Positions 1 to 8,858 of a stretch of DNA of 42,896 nt are shown here, piece after piece. The DNA comes from an uncultured Clostridium sp. (GTDB taxonomy: Bacteria > Bacillota > Clostridia > Lachnospirales > Lachnospiraceae): assembly GCF_900547735.1 (NCBI RefSeq), contig NZ_URHZ01000046.1, positions 1 to 42,896 on the forward strand. The letters run 5' to 3'. Both the position numbers and the translations under genes were made by a program. How positions within the stretch are numbered: position 1 is the first letter of the stretch; every line of letters starts with the position of its first letter. The notes under the pieces were generated by a model, which had not been told where the DNA came from, searched no databases, and was given only the letters and a program-made list of their open reading frames with translations.

Positions 1-115
1 TTTTCTCCTGGATTCCCCCTCACCACAACCTACAAACCGGGACTGAAGACTCATAAATAACCTCCCACTCCCCCCGTCCGCCGTCTTACAGAGGCGTCCT
101 CGCATCTCAACTAAA
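1..115 (-). repeat. Partial copy of a dispersed palindromic repeat (family A), downstream of dctM
   Basis: Read on the minus strand, this stretch directly follows the dctM stop and matches the segment at 42660-42785. Shared blocks are TTATGAGTCTTCAGTCCCG (complement of 38-56 here; 42724-42742 there), TGTAGGTTGT (25-34), GGGGAATCC (10-18) and a GAAAA tail, with looser similarity next to the stop codon. In both places the element lies just after the 3' end of a gene and has the same orientation relative to it. The window begins inside the element, so its full extent is not visible. No intrinsic terminator with a U-run is seen here. Confidence 0.75.
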
Positions 116-1396
116 TCATGCCCCGAACAGAAGCCCCACCGGCCCGGTAATAATTCCCGGAACCAGAATGAAAATACACAGCGCCACCGCAATCAGGATA
201 ATCCATGGAATCGACGCCTTTATAATCTTCTCAAGCGTCAGGCCGGTGACATTTTGGGCCGCGTACAGACACACTCCGACCGGAGGCGTAATCAGTCCGA
301 AGGACAGGGTAATGACAAGGAACACCACGAAAAACAGCGGTGATACGCCTACGGAAATTACGGCCGGTAAAAGAATCGGAACCAGGATGTAGATAGCGGC
401 CGTAGCATCCATGAACATTCCCACGAGAATCAGGAATGCATACAGGATAAACATAATGATAATACGGTTGTCGGAAACTCCAATAATCATATTGGCCACG
501 CGGCTGGGAAGTCCGTCCATCTCAAATATCAGGGAGGCCGGTTTGGCTGTGATCGCCACAAACAGGATGGTACCTGTGGTCCTTGCATTTTTACAGATAA
601 TTCTCGGTATATCGCTCCACTTCAGATCCTTGTAAACATAGATGGAGACAAGGATTGTATAGCCCACGCCTATGGCCGCGCCCTCGGTCGGTGTATAGAA
701 TCCGGTGAACACGCCGCCCAGCAGGATAACCGGGGTGAGCAGGGCCGGTATGGCCGTGAGAAATGCCCTTCCCAACCGTTTCAGCTCAAATTTGGAGCGG
801 TCTCCGATGCCGTGTTTCTTACAGTAGATAAAGTTGTATACCATGAAGATAAGTCCGATGATAATGCCGGGGATCAGGCCTGCAATCAGCGCCTGGCCGA
901 TTGATACATTGGCGGTGGAAGCCGCGACAATCATCAGGATACTGGGCGGAATAACGGAGGCCAGCATGGAGCCGGACAGGTTAATCGCCGTCGCATAGTC
1001 CTTTGGATATCCCTTCTTTGAGAGGGCGTTGATGCTCATTTTACCGATGGAAGCAATTGCTGCAACGGAAGAGCCAGACATTCCGGCAAAGAGCATATTA
1101 ACCACTACCGAAACATGGCCGAGACCGCCGTAAATCCAGCCCACTCCGGCATCCGCCAGCTCATAAATCCTGTCTGCAACGCCTCCCTCGTCCATCAGGG
1201 AGCCGCAGAGGATGAACAGCGGAACCGCAACCATGATAAAGCTGTTCATCGACGTAAACATGGACTGCACCGCCATGCTCAGGGGCAGTTCCGACATTGT
1301 AATAATCGTGATAACGGAAGCCGCGCCCAGGGAGACTGCAATCGGCACTCCCAGAAACATCAGCACCATAAAGAGTACAAGAAGCACTAAACTCAT
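116..1396 (-). CDS. dctM: TRAP transporter large permease (DctM family)
   Basis: This is the large membrane subunit of a tripartite ATP-independent periplasmic transporter. These carriers use an ion gradient to import carboxylates, sugar acids or related solutes delivered by the binding protein DctP. The 426 residues are almost entirely hydrophobic, with about 11-12 membrane segments, and the length is normal for DctM. Family-typical stretches include the N-terminal LFLGVPIAVSLG region, the central SASVIPPSILMIV region and the C-terminal GLITPPVGVCLY motif. It overlaps the 3' end of dctQ by 4 bases, the usual coupled arrangement, and has a G-rich ribosome binding site inside dctQ. It is the last gene of the minus-strand operon. 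The substrate is not predictable; the neighbouring kinase, aldolase and dehydrogenase suggest a sugar acid or polyol. Confidence 0.95.
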   Translation of the reverse strand: MSLVLLVLFMVLMFLGVPIAVSLGAASVITIITMSELPLSMAVQSMFTSMNSFIMVAVPLFILCGSLMDEGGVADRIYELADAGVGWIYGGLGHVSVVVNMLFAGMSGSSVAAIASIGKMSINALSKKGYPKDYATAINLSGSMLASVIPPSILMIVAASTANVSIGQALIAGLIPGIIIGLIFMVYNFIYCKKHGIGDRSKFELKRLGRAFLTAIPALLTPVILLGGVFTGFYTPTEGAAIGVGYTILVSIYVYKDLKWSDIPRIICKNARTTGTILFVAITAKPASLIFEMDGLPSRVANMIIGVSDNRIIIMFILYAFLILVGMFMDATAAIYILVPILLPAVISVGVSPLFFVVFLVITLSFGLITPPVGVCLYAAQNVTGLTLEKIIKASIPWIILIAVALCIFILVPGIITGPVGLLFGA

Positions 1397-1920
1397 GCCT
1401 GGTCACCCCCTTCTTTCACCTTCTCGGGAATCGATATGTTACCCCTGTATTCCAGGAAACTCTGGACCGTTCCGGCAATTCCCAGCACGCCGGAAAGCGG
1501 GACGCAGAAGCCTACAATCGTCATCGGTATGCGCAGGGCCGTTCCCATCTCATTCAGCATCTTCTGCTGCATTACCAGTTCCCACCCGTAAATGATCATG
1601 AATCCAAAGAATCCGATTACTATGACCGCATATAAAAGCTCACTGAACTTTTTAAGCCATTTCGGGCCCATATTTAAGAATAAAACAACTCTCGACGACT
1701 CTGCCTTATTGAAGCCGGACGCCAGGGCGATAAACATCATCCAGATAAACAGGTAACGCGTGGTTTCTTCTGTCCATGGGAACGGATGTGCCACCAAACG
1801 CCCTATAATCTGTGCCATGATTGTAAAAAACATGCCAATGAGTGCAACCCCAACAATAACATTCTCCAAAAAGTCAACGCAGTCAAAAAACTTATAAAGC
1901 GGTGATTTTTTCCGTTCCAT
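1393..1920 (-). CDS. dctQ: TRAP transporter small permease (DctQ family)
   Basis: This is the small membrane subunit of the TRAP transporter, which partners DctM and helps dock the loaded binding protein. It has 175 residues and four predicted membrane helices (roughly residues 18-40, 50-70, 90-112 and 132-155). The PFPWTEETTRYLFIWMMFIAL stretch near residues 46-66 is typical of DctQ. The start is supported by GGAGGG about nine bases upstream. It lies between dctP (96 bp upstream) and dctM (4-bp overlap). The gap to dctP holds a strong hairpin that could reduce expression of the two membrane subunits relative to the binding protein. Sequence is poorly conserved in this family, so the call rests on topology, size and order. 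Confidence 0.93.
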   Translation of the reverse strand: MERKKSPLYKFFDCVDFLENVIVGVALIGMFFTIMAQIIGRLVAHPFPWTEETTRYLFIWMMFIALASGFNKAESSRVVLFLNMGPKWLKKFSELLYAVIVIGFFGFMIIYGWELVMQQKMLNEMGTALRIPMTIVGFCVPLSGVLGIAGTVQSFLEYRGNISIPEKVKEGGDQA

Positions 1921-1974
1921 TATGTAATCCCTCCGTTATGATACGCAGCCGTTTCCGTGCGTCACCCCCACAGC

Positions 1975-1991
1975 CCCGCATGTTATGCGGG
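1975..1991 (-). promoter_or_regulatory. Intercistronic hairpin between dctP and dctQ
   Basis: CCCGCAT, a three-base loop, then ATGCGGG form a perfect 7-bp stem in the dctP-dctQ gap. There is no U-run, so it is not a standard terminator. An mRNA-stabilising or partially attenuating element that favours binding-protein expression is the likely role (inference). Confidence 0.5.
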
Positions 1992-2016
1992 CCATGGGAC
2001 GTAACATCCTTCTGCC

Positions 2017-3072
2017 TTACTGTTTTCCACAGAACCCGGCGGTTGCGTTAAATAATTCATCATCCTCAATCAGTTCCTTGAATACCGGATAGCAGCTCTT
2101 GGAAATGTCAATAAATAGCTGACGGTTTTCAGAGGAAACCTCATTATATTCCATGCCGTTGTCAAGCAGTGTCTTAAGCGCTGTCTCGTCTTCTTTTGCC
2201 ATAAAATCCACATTCCACTGCTGTACTTCTTCTCCTGCCTTTGTAAGGGCGTTTTTCTGCTCATCCGTCAGTTTGTCAAACTTTGCCGTGTTGAAGCCAA
2301 CCAGCCATGCGTCCGCCATGTGATCCGTCTGGGAGATGTATTTCTGCACCTCGTAGAATTTGTTGGAATACGGTACATCAATCGGGTTTTCCTGGCCGTC
2401 CAGAGTCTTAAGCTGAAGGGCATTATAAACCTCGCTGAAGTTCATCGGTGTACAGGTTGCGCCGCATGCCTTGAAGAATTCCACATAGAGGGAGTTGTTC
2501 GGAACGCGGAGCACGAGTCCTTTTACATCGTCCGGCGTATTGACCGGGTGTTTGGAGTTTGTCACTTTTCTAAAGGATCTGGTCCAGCTTCCAACCGTGG
2601 TGATTCCCATCTCTGAAACGCTGTTCATCAGCCCTTTTCCTGTGTCGCTGTTTAAGTAGTCGAGAAGCTGTGTCTGATCGTCGAACATATAAGGTACTGA
2701 AATTACGTTGAATCCCGGGTTGAAGCTTGCGTATACGGAAGTTGCCAGGATAACCATATCAAGAGAACCTGCTGAAAGCTGTTTGATTCCTGCCGCCGTG
2801 TCTCCGCCGTAAAGGGAGCCGTTTCCTGAAATTGTAAATGTAAGTGTGCCGCCCGAATACTCTTCCGCACGTTTTGCGAATTCCTGTGCCGCCTGATAAA
2901 TGTAAGAGGCCTCCGGATCCGGTACGCAGATTGTAATCTTGGTCGCCTCTGCGGATGCCTCTGCTTTGCTCTCCCCTGCCGGCGCCGATGTTGTTCCCTT
3001 GCTCTGACATCCTGTCAGTCCCATACATGCCATAGCTGCAGCTAAAACCACTGCTAAAATTTTTTTGCTCAT
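2017..3072 (-). CDS. dctP: TRAP transporter substrate-binding lipoprotein (DctP family)
   Basis: This is the extracytoplasmic solute receptor of the TRAP transporter. The 351 residues begin with a lipoprotein signal: a positively charged MSKK start, a hydrophobic core and the lipobox LTGC with Cys22 as the predicted lipid anchor. A Ser/Ala/Glu-rich linker follows. Family features include the LRVPNNSLYVEFFKACGATCTP segment with the Arg that usually salt-bridges the ligand carboxylate, then a VYNALQLKTLDGQENP segment. The start is supported by GAGGAGGAG upstream. It precedes dctQ and dctM and follows the kinase gene by 90 bp. The Arg motif is consistent with a carboxylate-bearing ligand such as a sugar acid, but this is family-level inference. 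Confidence 0.95.
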   Translation of the reverse strand: MSKKILAVVLAAAMACMGLTGCQSKGTTSAPAGESKAEASAEATKITICVPDPEASYIYQAAQEFAKRAEEYSGGTLTFTISGNGSLYGGDTAAGIKQLSAGSLDMVILATSVYASFNPGFNVISVPYMFDDQTQLLDYLNSDTGKGLMNSVSEMGITTVGSWTRSFRKVTNSKHPVNTPDDVKGLVLRVPNNSLYVEFFKACGATCTPMNFSEVYNALQLKTLDGQENPIDVPYSNKFYEVQKYISQTDHMADAWLVGFNTAKFDKLTDEQKNALTKAGEEVQQWNVDFMAKEDETALKTLLDNGMEYNEVSSENRQLFIDISKSCYPVFKELIEDDELFNATAGFCGKQ

Positions 3073-3162
3073 AATGAACTCCTCCTCATTCCAGTTCTTA
3101 CTGGTGTTACTGTTCTCTCTTTTTATTTGCTTTTATGAATCCCTGCGGGATTGTGCGGGCGG

Positions 3163-4701
3163 TCAGTATAAATTGCTGGTCACCCGGTAAAGATCTTTAA
3201 TCTTCGGATATAATTCCGTGTATACACGGTATCCCCTCTCATAAACTTCATCGTTCTCATGGGAGGCCGTAACCACCCGGCAGACTTTTTTCTCCACCTT
3301 TTCCGACGCCTCATAGACATCCTTAAAGATACCGGCTCCGACGCCGCCCAGCAGAGCGGCTCCGATTGGCGCCATATCATTTAAGTCCAGGACTTTAATG
3401 TTTACCCCCATGATGTCCGCCTTAATCTGTGCCCAGACCTCGCTTTTGGCCCCTCCGCCGATGGATACGAATTCCCCGATACGTTTCCCCGTCACCCGTC
3501 CGGCTATGTCGGCCAGTTGGCGCAGCCCGTATCCGCAGCCTTCCATAATTGCACGGTTGAAGTCACTGCGCGTGGTCTGAAGGGAGATGCCGAAAAAGAC
3601 GCCTCTGGCATACGGATCCCAGATCGGGCTCCTCTCCCCCAGCATGTAGGGCAGGAACACAAGGCCGCCGCAGCCCGGTTTTGATTTGGCCGCCTCCTCG
3701 TTCATCCTGATAAATACATCCTGATGGGTCAGTTCCGACTCATCCTGGAGATCCCGGCAGAATTCATCTTTGAACCACTGGTAAGCAGAGCCTGTATGCG
3801 ACATTGCCCCCTGGTAGATCCAGGTGCCGTCCACCACGTGGCACCGGTTGATAAAACCATGGTCAAATTTAGGCTGATCCACGCAGACGGTCAGGACATT
3901 GGTGGTGCCCACCGACTCACAGACGTCGCCCGCTCCGGTCACGCCTACCGCCAGAGAGGCGCATGCCGTATCCCCGCCTCCAATCACGACCGGTATTCCT
4001 TCCCGAAGGCCCAGCCCGATTAAATCGCGGTTGATAAGCGTTCCCACCACATCCGTTGAGTGAAGGAGCGGAGGCAGTTTTTCGATATCGATTCCCACCT
4101 TGCCGCAGATATAGGAGGACCATTTAAATCCGCCCGTCGTCTCGAAAAAGTTACTGTAGGAAGCATTGGAATAGTCTATGGCAAAGTGTCCCGTCATCCG
4201 GTGGGCCATCAGTGTGTTGACATGGCCGAAGTACTTTGTTTTTGCATACTCTTCCGGCAGATTTCTCTTAATCCACAGCATGGACGTCCCCGATGTAGCT
4301 CCCGCCATGGCAGTATTGGCCGTTATCTCAAACAGCTTTTCACTGCCGACTGCTTCAAGAATCATCTCCGCCTCTTTGGTGCTCCTTCTGTCGGAATACA
4401 GAATCGGGTCCACCAGCACTTTTCCGTCTTCTCCGAATGCGGCAAGGCCGGGGCAGAGGCTTGAAATTCCGATTCCCGCAATCTGTGACAAATCAAGTCC
4501 CTTGCCCTCGGATACCAGTACCACGCATTTCAGAAAAGCGTTCCACATGTCCTCCGTATCGATCTGCTGAAAGTCCGGATTCGGTGTAATCAGGCGGTAT
4601 GAACTTTTACTGATTCCCAGTACCCCGGCGTTTTCGTCGATCACCGCCACCTTTACGCTGGTGGTACCGACGTCAACGCCCAATAAGTATTTCCCCTCCA
4701 T
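3163..4701 (-). CDS. FGGY-family carbohydrate kinase (xylulokinase-like)
   Basis: This is an ATP-dependent sugar kinase of the FGGY family (xylulose, gluconate, glycerol and related kinases), about 512 residues and full length. The N-terminal phosphate loop GVDVGTTSVKVAV, the second-domain ESVGTTNVLTVCV segment and the C-terminal FVSIGGGAKSEVW adenosine-motif region are all present. An ATG two codons further upstream (4707) is possible, but the AGAGG site sits better for the ATG at 4701. It lies between the aldolase (30-bp gap) and dctP, in one operon with an alcohol dehydrogenase. The order fits a route in which a polyol is oxidised to a keto-sugar, phosphorylated here, then cleaved by the aldolase. 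Substrate specificity within FGGY cannot be assigned from the sequence. Confidence 0.92.
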   Translation of the reverse strand: MEGKYLLGVDVGTTSVKVAVIDENAGVLGISKSSYRLITPNPDFQQIDTEDMWNAFLKCVVLVSEGKGLDLSQIAGIGISSLCPGLAAFGEDGKVLVDPILYSDRRSTKEAEMILEAVGSEKLFEITANTAMAGATSGTSMLWIKRNLPEEYAKTKYFGHVNTLMAHRMTGHFAIDYSNASYSNFFETTGGFKWSSYICGKVGIDIEKLPPLLHSTDVVGTLINRDLIGLGLREGIPVVIGGGDTACASLAVGVTGAGDVCESVGTTNVLTVCVDQPKFDHGFINRCHVVDGTWIYQGAMSHTGSAYQWFKDEFCRDLQDESELTHQDVFIRMNEEAAKSKPGCGGLVFLPYMLGERSPIWDPYARGVFFGISLQTTRSDFNRAIMEGCGYGLRQLADIAGRVTGKRIGEFVSIGGGAKSEVWAQIKADIMGVNIKVLDLNDMAPIGAALLGGVGAGIFKDVYEASEKVEKKVCRVVTASHENDEVYERGYRVYTELYPKIKDLYRVTSNLY

Positions 4702-4737
4702 ATACATTAACCTCTGTTTTTATTGTAGGCCGGAGAT

Positions 4738-5580
4738 TTAGAAATCTCCGTAATTTTTGTCGTTCTCAAGCTGTGCCAGCAGCTCTTTTGCTTCTTTTAC
4801 GCTGTAGCCGTTGTGAATCATATATCTCAGTGCAATAACAAGAGCCGTCACATCTTTATAGTCCCATACGAAACGTCCCATTGTAACGCCGCCTACGCCG
4901 CAGTCCATTGCTTCTCTCGTCATAACAAGGTAGTCGTCCAGTGTCTTGCATGCGTCGCCGCCCTGGATTACGACCCTGAAACTGGAAGGCACACAGGCAA
5001 TTGCCTTTGCCATGCTGTCCGGATCTCCCGTATAAGTAGTCTTTACAATATCCATTCCGAGTTCGCAGGCGCTTCTTACGCAGTATGCGATGTTTTCCCA
5101 TGCCGCTCTCTTGTCTGCCGGAACGCTCTCGCCCTTCGGATAAACATGGCCGATTAACGGCATTCCTTTTCTCATGCACTCTTCGGCGATTCTGCCGATT
5201 GCCTCGAACTGCTCGCCCTGGAAATCTCCCAGTGTCATGCAGCCCATGGAAACGGCGTCCGCACCCATGCGGATTGCTTCATCTACGGTACCGAAAATCG
5301 TATCCTTGGTCGGAGCTACCGGGGAGTAGTTGGAGATTTTCATCAGAATGGAAACCTTGCCTGCGTGCTGGTACATGCATCTCTCGGCAATTCCCTTTGT
5401 CATTGTCATTGCATCCGGTCTGCCGAGAATAATTTTATCAATGGCGGACTGGACATCCTGGATTCCCGTCATCGGTGCAATTCCCCTGGATGTGGCGTGG
5501 TCTACCGTGATTGCCATCATTTTGTTGCTCTTCTGGTTAACTAATCTGCTCATTCTTACTTCTTTTCCTAACATTGCCAT
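4738..5580 (-). CDS. Class I aldolase, DhnA/LsrF/DeoC-like TIM barrel
   Basis: This is a Schiff-base aldolase of the DeoC/LacD/LsrF superfamily, 280 residues. The barrel motif with Asp27-His28 (AITVDHATSRGI) matches the DHN-type start of DhnA-like fructose-bisphosphate aldolases. Lys180 in DIVKTTYTGD is at the position of the Schiff-base lysine. A C-terminal phosphate-binding glycine pattern (VIQGGDA, then VGGVTMGRFVW) suggests a phosphorylated substrate. AGGAGG lies about ten bases before the ATG. It follows the alcohol dehydrogenase gene and precedes the FGGY kinase, so cleavage of the kinase product is the natural inference. Alternatives in the family include LsrF-type thiolases and ADH-synthase-like transaldolases. 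The reaction is not established. Confidence 0.88.
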   Translation of the reverse strand: MAMLGKEVRMSRLVNQKSNKMMAITVDHATSRGIAPMTGIQDVQSAIDKIILGRPDAMTMTKGIAERCMYQHAGKVSILMKISNYSPVAPTKDTIFGTVDEAIRMGADAVSMGCMTLGDFQGEQFEAIGRIAEECMRKGMPLIGHVYPKGESVPADKRAAWENIAYCVRSACELGMDIVKTTYTGDPDSMAKAIACVPSSFRVVIQGGDACKTLDDYLVMTREAMDCGVGGVTMGRFVWDYKDVTALVIALRYMIHNGYSVKEAKELLAQLENDKNYGDF

Positions 5581-5673
5581 AACTGTTTTCCTCCTGAAAT
5601 CTTGCTTGATTTTACTGTTTGCTATTGTGATTTTTTTATTTTGATTTTTCTATTATGATTTTTCAGACACGCT

Positions 5674-6711
5674 CTAAGGCTCTATCATGACCTTCAATCC
5701 CTGGCCGCTCTTACAGTATTCAAATGCCTCTTTAAAGTCATCGAGTTTAAATGTATCCGTCGCTATTCTGTCAAGGTTGATCTTCTTATTTATAACCATA
5801 TCGGCTGCCTCAAGGTAATCAATACGTTTGTATGCCGTGCTGCCGTTTACATTGATTTCGTTGTAGTGGATGGTGTTCACCTCTATCGTGCACTCGCCCG
5901 TACCCGCAAATCCTGCAAAAAGATTGACCGTTCCGCCCTTTCTGCAGAGCTTCAGCGTCGAATTCACCAGCGCCGGCACTCCGATTGCCATTACGATGAC
6001 GTCCGCTCCCATGCCGTTTGTGGCATCCATAACGATTTTATGTAAATCCTCCGTTGTCGGGTCAACCGTCAGGTCGGCTCCCAAATCCAGGGCCGCTTTT
6101 CTTCTCATCTCGTTGGGCTCGCTGACAATCACCATCCTGGCGCCCGCTATTTTGGAAAGCTGCATATGCATCAGGCCGATTGGTCCGGCCCCTGCAATCA
6201 GGACCACGTCGTTAAAACCTGTCCCCGCATTCTTAAGACCTCTGATACAGCAGGCCAGCGGTTCAATCAGGGCGCCCGCCGTGTAGGAAACGTCCTCGGG
6301 TAATTTCACCACATTGCCGCTCTTCATCAGAATCTCAGGAAGGAGCACGTACTCTTCAAAACCGCCGTTAAACTCATATCCTATTGCTTTTCTGTTCATG
6401 CAGGCATTTTCCCTGCCTTCCAGACAGGCCGGACAGGAACCGCACGGTATCACGTTGGCAATGGAAACTCTGTCTCCGGCTTTAAAGCCTTCCACATCTT
6501 TTCCAACCTCGCAGATATCTCCGCACATCTCGTGGCCGACAACGGAAGGATACCTGATTCCCTTTGTCTTCGTGCCTGCGAAAATTCTCATGTCGGTTCC
6601 GCAGATAGCCGCCTTTTTCATCTTCAGGAGCATCTCGTGATCTCCGATTACCGGCTTTGCTATCTCTTCCGTCGCAAAGTCATTCGGTCCATGAAGAACT
6701 ACTGCTTTCAT
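5674..6711 (-). CDS. Zinc-dependent medium-chain alcohol/polyol dehydrogenase
   Basis: This NAD(P)-dependent medium-chain dehydrogenase resembles sorbitol and threonine dehydrogenases (345 residues). Catalytic zinc ligands are Cys37 (ICGTD), His60 and Glu61 (VGHEM); the structural zinc site is Cys90, Cys93, Cys96 and Cys104. The Rossmann GAGPIGLMHMQL motif follows near residue 173. The start is placed at the ATG preceded by AGGAGGGG; an in-frame start ten codons upstream has no such site and would include this ribosome binding site. It is the first gene of the minus-strand operon leading to aldolase, kinase and the TRAP transporter. Oxidation of a polyol or hydroxy-acid to a ketose is likely, but the substrate is unknown. 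Confidence 0.93.
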   Translation of the reverse strand: MKAVVLHGPNDFATEEIAKPVIGDHEMLLKMKKAAICGTDMRIFAGTKTKGIRYPSVVGHEMCGDICEVGKDVEGFKAGDRVSIANVIPCGSCPACLEGRENACMNRKAIGYEFNGGFEEYVLLPEILMKSGNVVKLPEDVSYTAGALIEPLACCIRGLKNAGTGFNDVVLIAGAGPIGLMHMQLSKIAGARMVIVSEPNEMRRKAALDLGADLTVDPTTEDLHKIVMDATNGMGADVIVMAIGVPALVNSTLKLCRKGGTVNLFAGFAGTGECTIEVNTIHYNEINVNGSTAYKRIDYLEAADMVINKKINLDRIATDTFKLDDFKEAFEYCKSGQGLKVMIEP

Positions 6712-6773
6712 TTTAACCCCTCCTATTTTGATTGTTTCCAAATTGGATTTTTTTGTAGTTTTATTACACTAGG

Positions 6774-6802
6774 ATAATATCATACTTGTAATTTTATTTC
6801 AA
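6774..6802 (-). promoter_or_regulatory. Sigma-A-type promoter for the dehydrogenase-aldolase-kinase-TRAP operon
   Basis: On the minus strand, TTGAAA (6797-6802) and TATTAT (6774-6779) are separated by exactly 17 bases. Transcription would start near 6767, leaving a leader of about 55 bases before the dehydrogenase ATG. The surroundings are very AT-rich. A perfect GTTAAT-N8-ATTAAC inverted repeat at 6841-6860 lies about 40 bp upstream of the -35 box. Confidence 0.6.
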
Positions 6803-6840
6803 TATGTTTCATTAATTTTTGTAAGTTTATTTCAATTTTT

Positions 6841-6860
6841 GTTAATTTTATGGTATTAAC
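6841..6860. promoter_or_regulatory. Inverted repeat upstream of the operon promoter, candidate operator
   Basis: GTTAAT, eight bases, then ATTAAC form a perfect inverted repeat in the 379-bp AT-rich gap between the dehydrogenase start and the sigma-54 activator stop. Its place upstream of the -35 box would suit an activator site. AT-rich composition makes chance palindromes more likely, so confidence is low. Confidence 0.3.
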
Positions 6861-7022
6861 AAGCTTGAACCGCTTTATAAAACGACACCTTATGTGCATT
6901 TTGCATATTTTTGTTTTTTGTTTTTTTGAGTGTCATTGAAATATTATTACAGTTTCTTTACAGGTATGTTCCGAAAATCCTGACAAATTATTTCAGAAAG
7001 GGCAATATGCTCCCAGCAATTC

Positions 7023-7072
7023 AAAAACCGGGCCGGATCGTCTGCATAAGCAGGCTGATCCAACCCGGTTTT
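7023..7072 (-). terminator. Intrinsic terminator of the sigma-54 activator gene
   Basis: AAAACCGGG pairs with CCCGGTTTT around an inner GGATC/GATCC stem. Read on the minus strand the hairpin ends in a run of five T. It lies about 20 bp after the activator stop codon. The A-run on the other side could also make it work in the opposite direction. Confidence 0.8.
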
Positions 7073-7090
7073 CCCGTGCTGCCGTCTATA

Positions 7091-8743
7091 TTAAATTTCA
7101 ATCCCATACTTTCTGAGCCGGTAGGACAGGCTCTGTCTGCATATTCCCAGCGATTTTGCCGCATGGGATATGTTATTTCCATAGTACTCCAGAACCTGCC
7201 TGAGAAGCTGCGCCTCATAGTCTCCAATCAGATACTCCAGTTTCGTATGGTAAATATCGGTTCCCGGGCTTATCCTGACCGCCTCGGTCCCGGCGGCCGC
7301 CTTCTGCGTCAGATAGACGGGGATACATGATAAATGAATTTCCCCGCCCTCCATCACATTCATGGCATAGTCCAGCACATGATACAGTTCCCTCACATTT
7401 CCCGGCCAGTCATATCCCCGGAACAGCTCCATGACCTCATCCGAGACATGGGCGATGGTCTTGGCAAAATGACGGCGCTTCAGGCTGATATAATGTTCAA
7501 TCAAAAGTTCCAAATCGCTGATTCTCTCCCTGAGCGGCGGTATGATAATCTGGACGGACGACAGGCGGTAGAATAAGTCTCTCCGCATTTTCCCTTCCTC
7601 AATCGCAGCGAAGGGATCTTCATTGCAGGAGGAGATGATCCGCACATCCGCATTGATTATCCTGCTGCCGCCGATTCTGCGGAACGCTCCCTCCTGTATC
7701 ACCCTGAGTATCTTGGACTGCATCATCAGGCTCATGGAATTTAACTCATCCAGGAAGAGCGTTCCGCCATGAGCCTCCTCAAACAGTCCGGCGCGGTTCT
7801 CGCTGCCCGTGAACGCTCCCTTCGTCGTCCCGAAAAGCATGCTTTCTATCAGTGTCTCCGGCAGGGCCGCACAGTTCACCGCCACAAAATTTTCCCGGCT
7901 GCGCAGACTCTTCCGGTGAATGCTCTGGGCAAACATCTCCTTCCCCGTCCCGGTCTCTCCAATCAGAAGAATATTGCAGTCCAGCGGCGCGAACTTTTCA
8001 GCCAGCTCCACCGCATTGCGAAAGTTCCCGCTCTCTCCGATAATCTGCTCAAATGTATAGCCGGAAAGATGGGCCGAAGGATTTTTTCTGACGTACTCAT
8101 CCAGGGCATCCGTCATTGCCTGGAACTCCTTTTTTCTCTTTTCAACCGTCACGGCATCCCTCTCAAAGAGGACCGCCCCCTCTATCTTCCCTCCGCAGGC
8201 CAACGGATAGGCCGAGTTGACCGTCGTGACATCGCCGGCCGATACGGAGGCAAAGGTGTCCACCCGGTTCTTTACGGGCGCCTTTACCTTCAGGCACGAC
8301 AGAACGGCGCTTTTTTCTTCCTCCACCTTCCATATATCCAGCATGTGTTTTCCGATAATGTCCATCGAATCCGGTATGGTAGAAATTTTCCGGCTGTTCT
8401 CATTACAGTATAGAAGATACCCCTCCTGGTCATAGATCTGGATTCCCTCGTCAACCTCTTCAAACGCTTTTTCAAACAGCGCCTGCCGCCTGTCTCTCCT
8501 GGAAAAAAGCCATACCGTCTCACCGCCCGAGAGCGCAAGCTTCTGACAGGCGTAAGTCTCGCCGTCGATCTCCGTATCCTCCCGCCCGTCCGCGCCGGAT
8601 TCCGGCCATATCTTCCTGAAGCTGTCCTTCCCGCCCGTTTTCCACTCATACCCATACCGTTCCCGGAGCACGGGATTATTCCAGAGTACCTCCACGACCT
8701 CCCCGTCCGGTCCGGTTACAAATGCAAAATCGTATATTCCCAT
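7091..8743 (-). CDS. Sigma-54-dependent transcriptional activator (PAS, AAA+, Fis-type HTH)
   Basis: This is a bacterial enhancer-binding protein of 550 residues. An N-terminal sensor region with a PAS-like segment (EVDEGIQIYDQEGYLLYCNE) is followed by the AAA+ domain. That domain has Walker A GETGTGKE, a sigma-54 contact loop reading GAFTGS (usual GAFTGA), and Walker B GGTLFLDE. A C-terminal Fis-type helix-turn-helix (NNISHAAKSLGICRQSLSYRL) follows. The start is placed at the ATG with AGGAGGGG six bases upstream; a GTG seven codons earlier would include that site. It is divergent from the lyase-fold operon, whose promoter is a textbook -24/-12 site, so it is almost certainly that operon's activator. 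PAS suggests a small-molecule ligand, perhaps the operon's substrate. Confidence 0.95.
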   Translation of the reverse strand: MGIYDFAFVTGPDGEVVEVLWNNPVLRERYGYEWKTGGKDSFRKIWPESGADGREDTEIDGETYACQKLALSGGETVWLFSRRDRRQALFEKAFEEVDEGIQIYDQEGYLLYCNENSRKISTIPDSMDIIGKHMLDIWKVEEEKSAVLSCLKVKAPVKNRVDTFASVSAGDVTTVNSAYPLACGGKIEGAVLFERDAVTVEKRKKEFQAMTDALDEYVRKNPSAHLSGYTFEQIIGESGNFRNAVELAEKFAPLDCNILLIGETGTGKEMFAQSIHRKSLRSRENFVAVNCAALPETLIESMLFGTTKGAFTGSENRAGLFEEAHGGTLFLDELNSMSLMMQSKILRVIQEGAFRRIGGSRIINADVRIISSCNEDPFAAIEEGKMRRDLFYRLSSVQIIIPPLRERISDLELLIEHYISLKRRHFAKTIAHVSDEVMELFRGYDWPGNVRELYHVLDYAMNVMEGGEIHLSCIPVYLTQKAAAGTEAVRISPGTDIYHTKLEYLIGDYEAQLLRQVLEYYGNNISHAAKSLGICRQSLSYRLRKYGIEI

Positions 8744-8858
8744 GGCCGCCCCTCCTCTCAACACACTTTATCTTTCACCGAAGTCCACGATTTATCATCC
8801 GATATAGTGCCAGTCTACCACATTTTCAGGTTCCGCGACAGAGCAGATGCAAAATTTT

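Noticed and set aside
6865..6885. CcpA cre-like site
   Set aside because: The match to TGAAAGCGCTTTCA is weak and out of register.
6961..7021. Second sigma-54 promoter upstream of the dehydrogenase operon (minus strand, TGGGAGCATATTGC)
   Set aside because: The spacing between the GG and GC elements is one base short and the -24 box is poor; a better sigma-A promoter is at 6774-6802.
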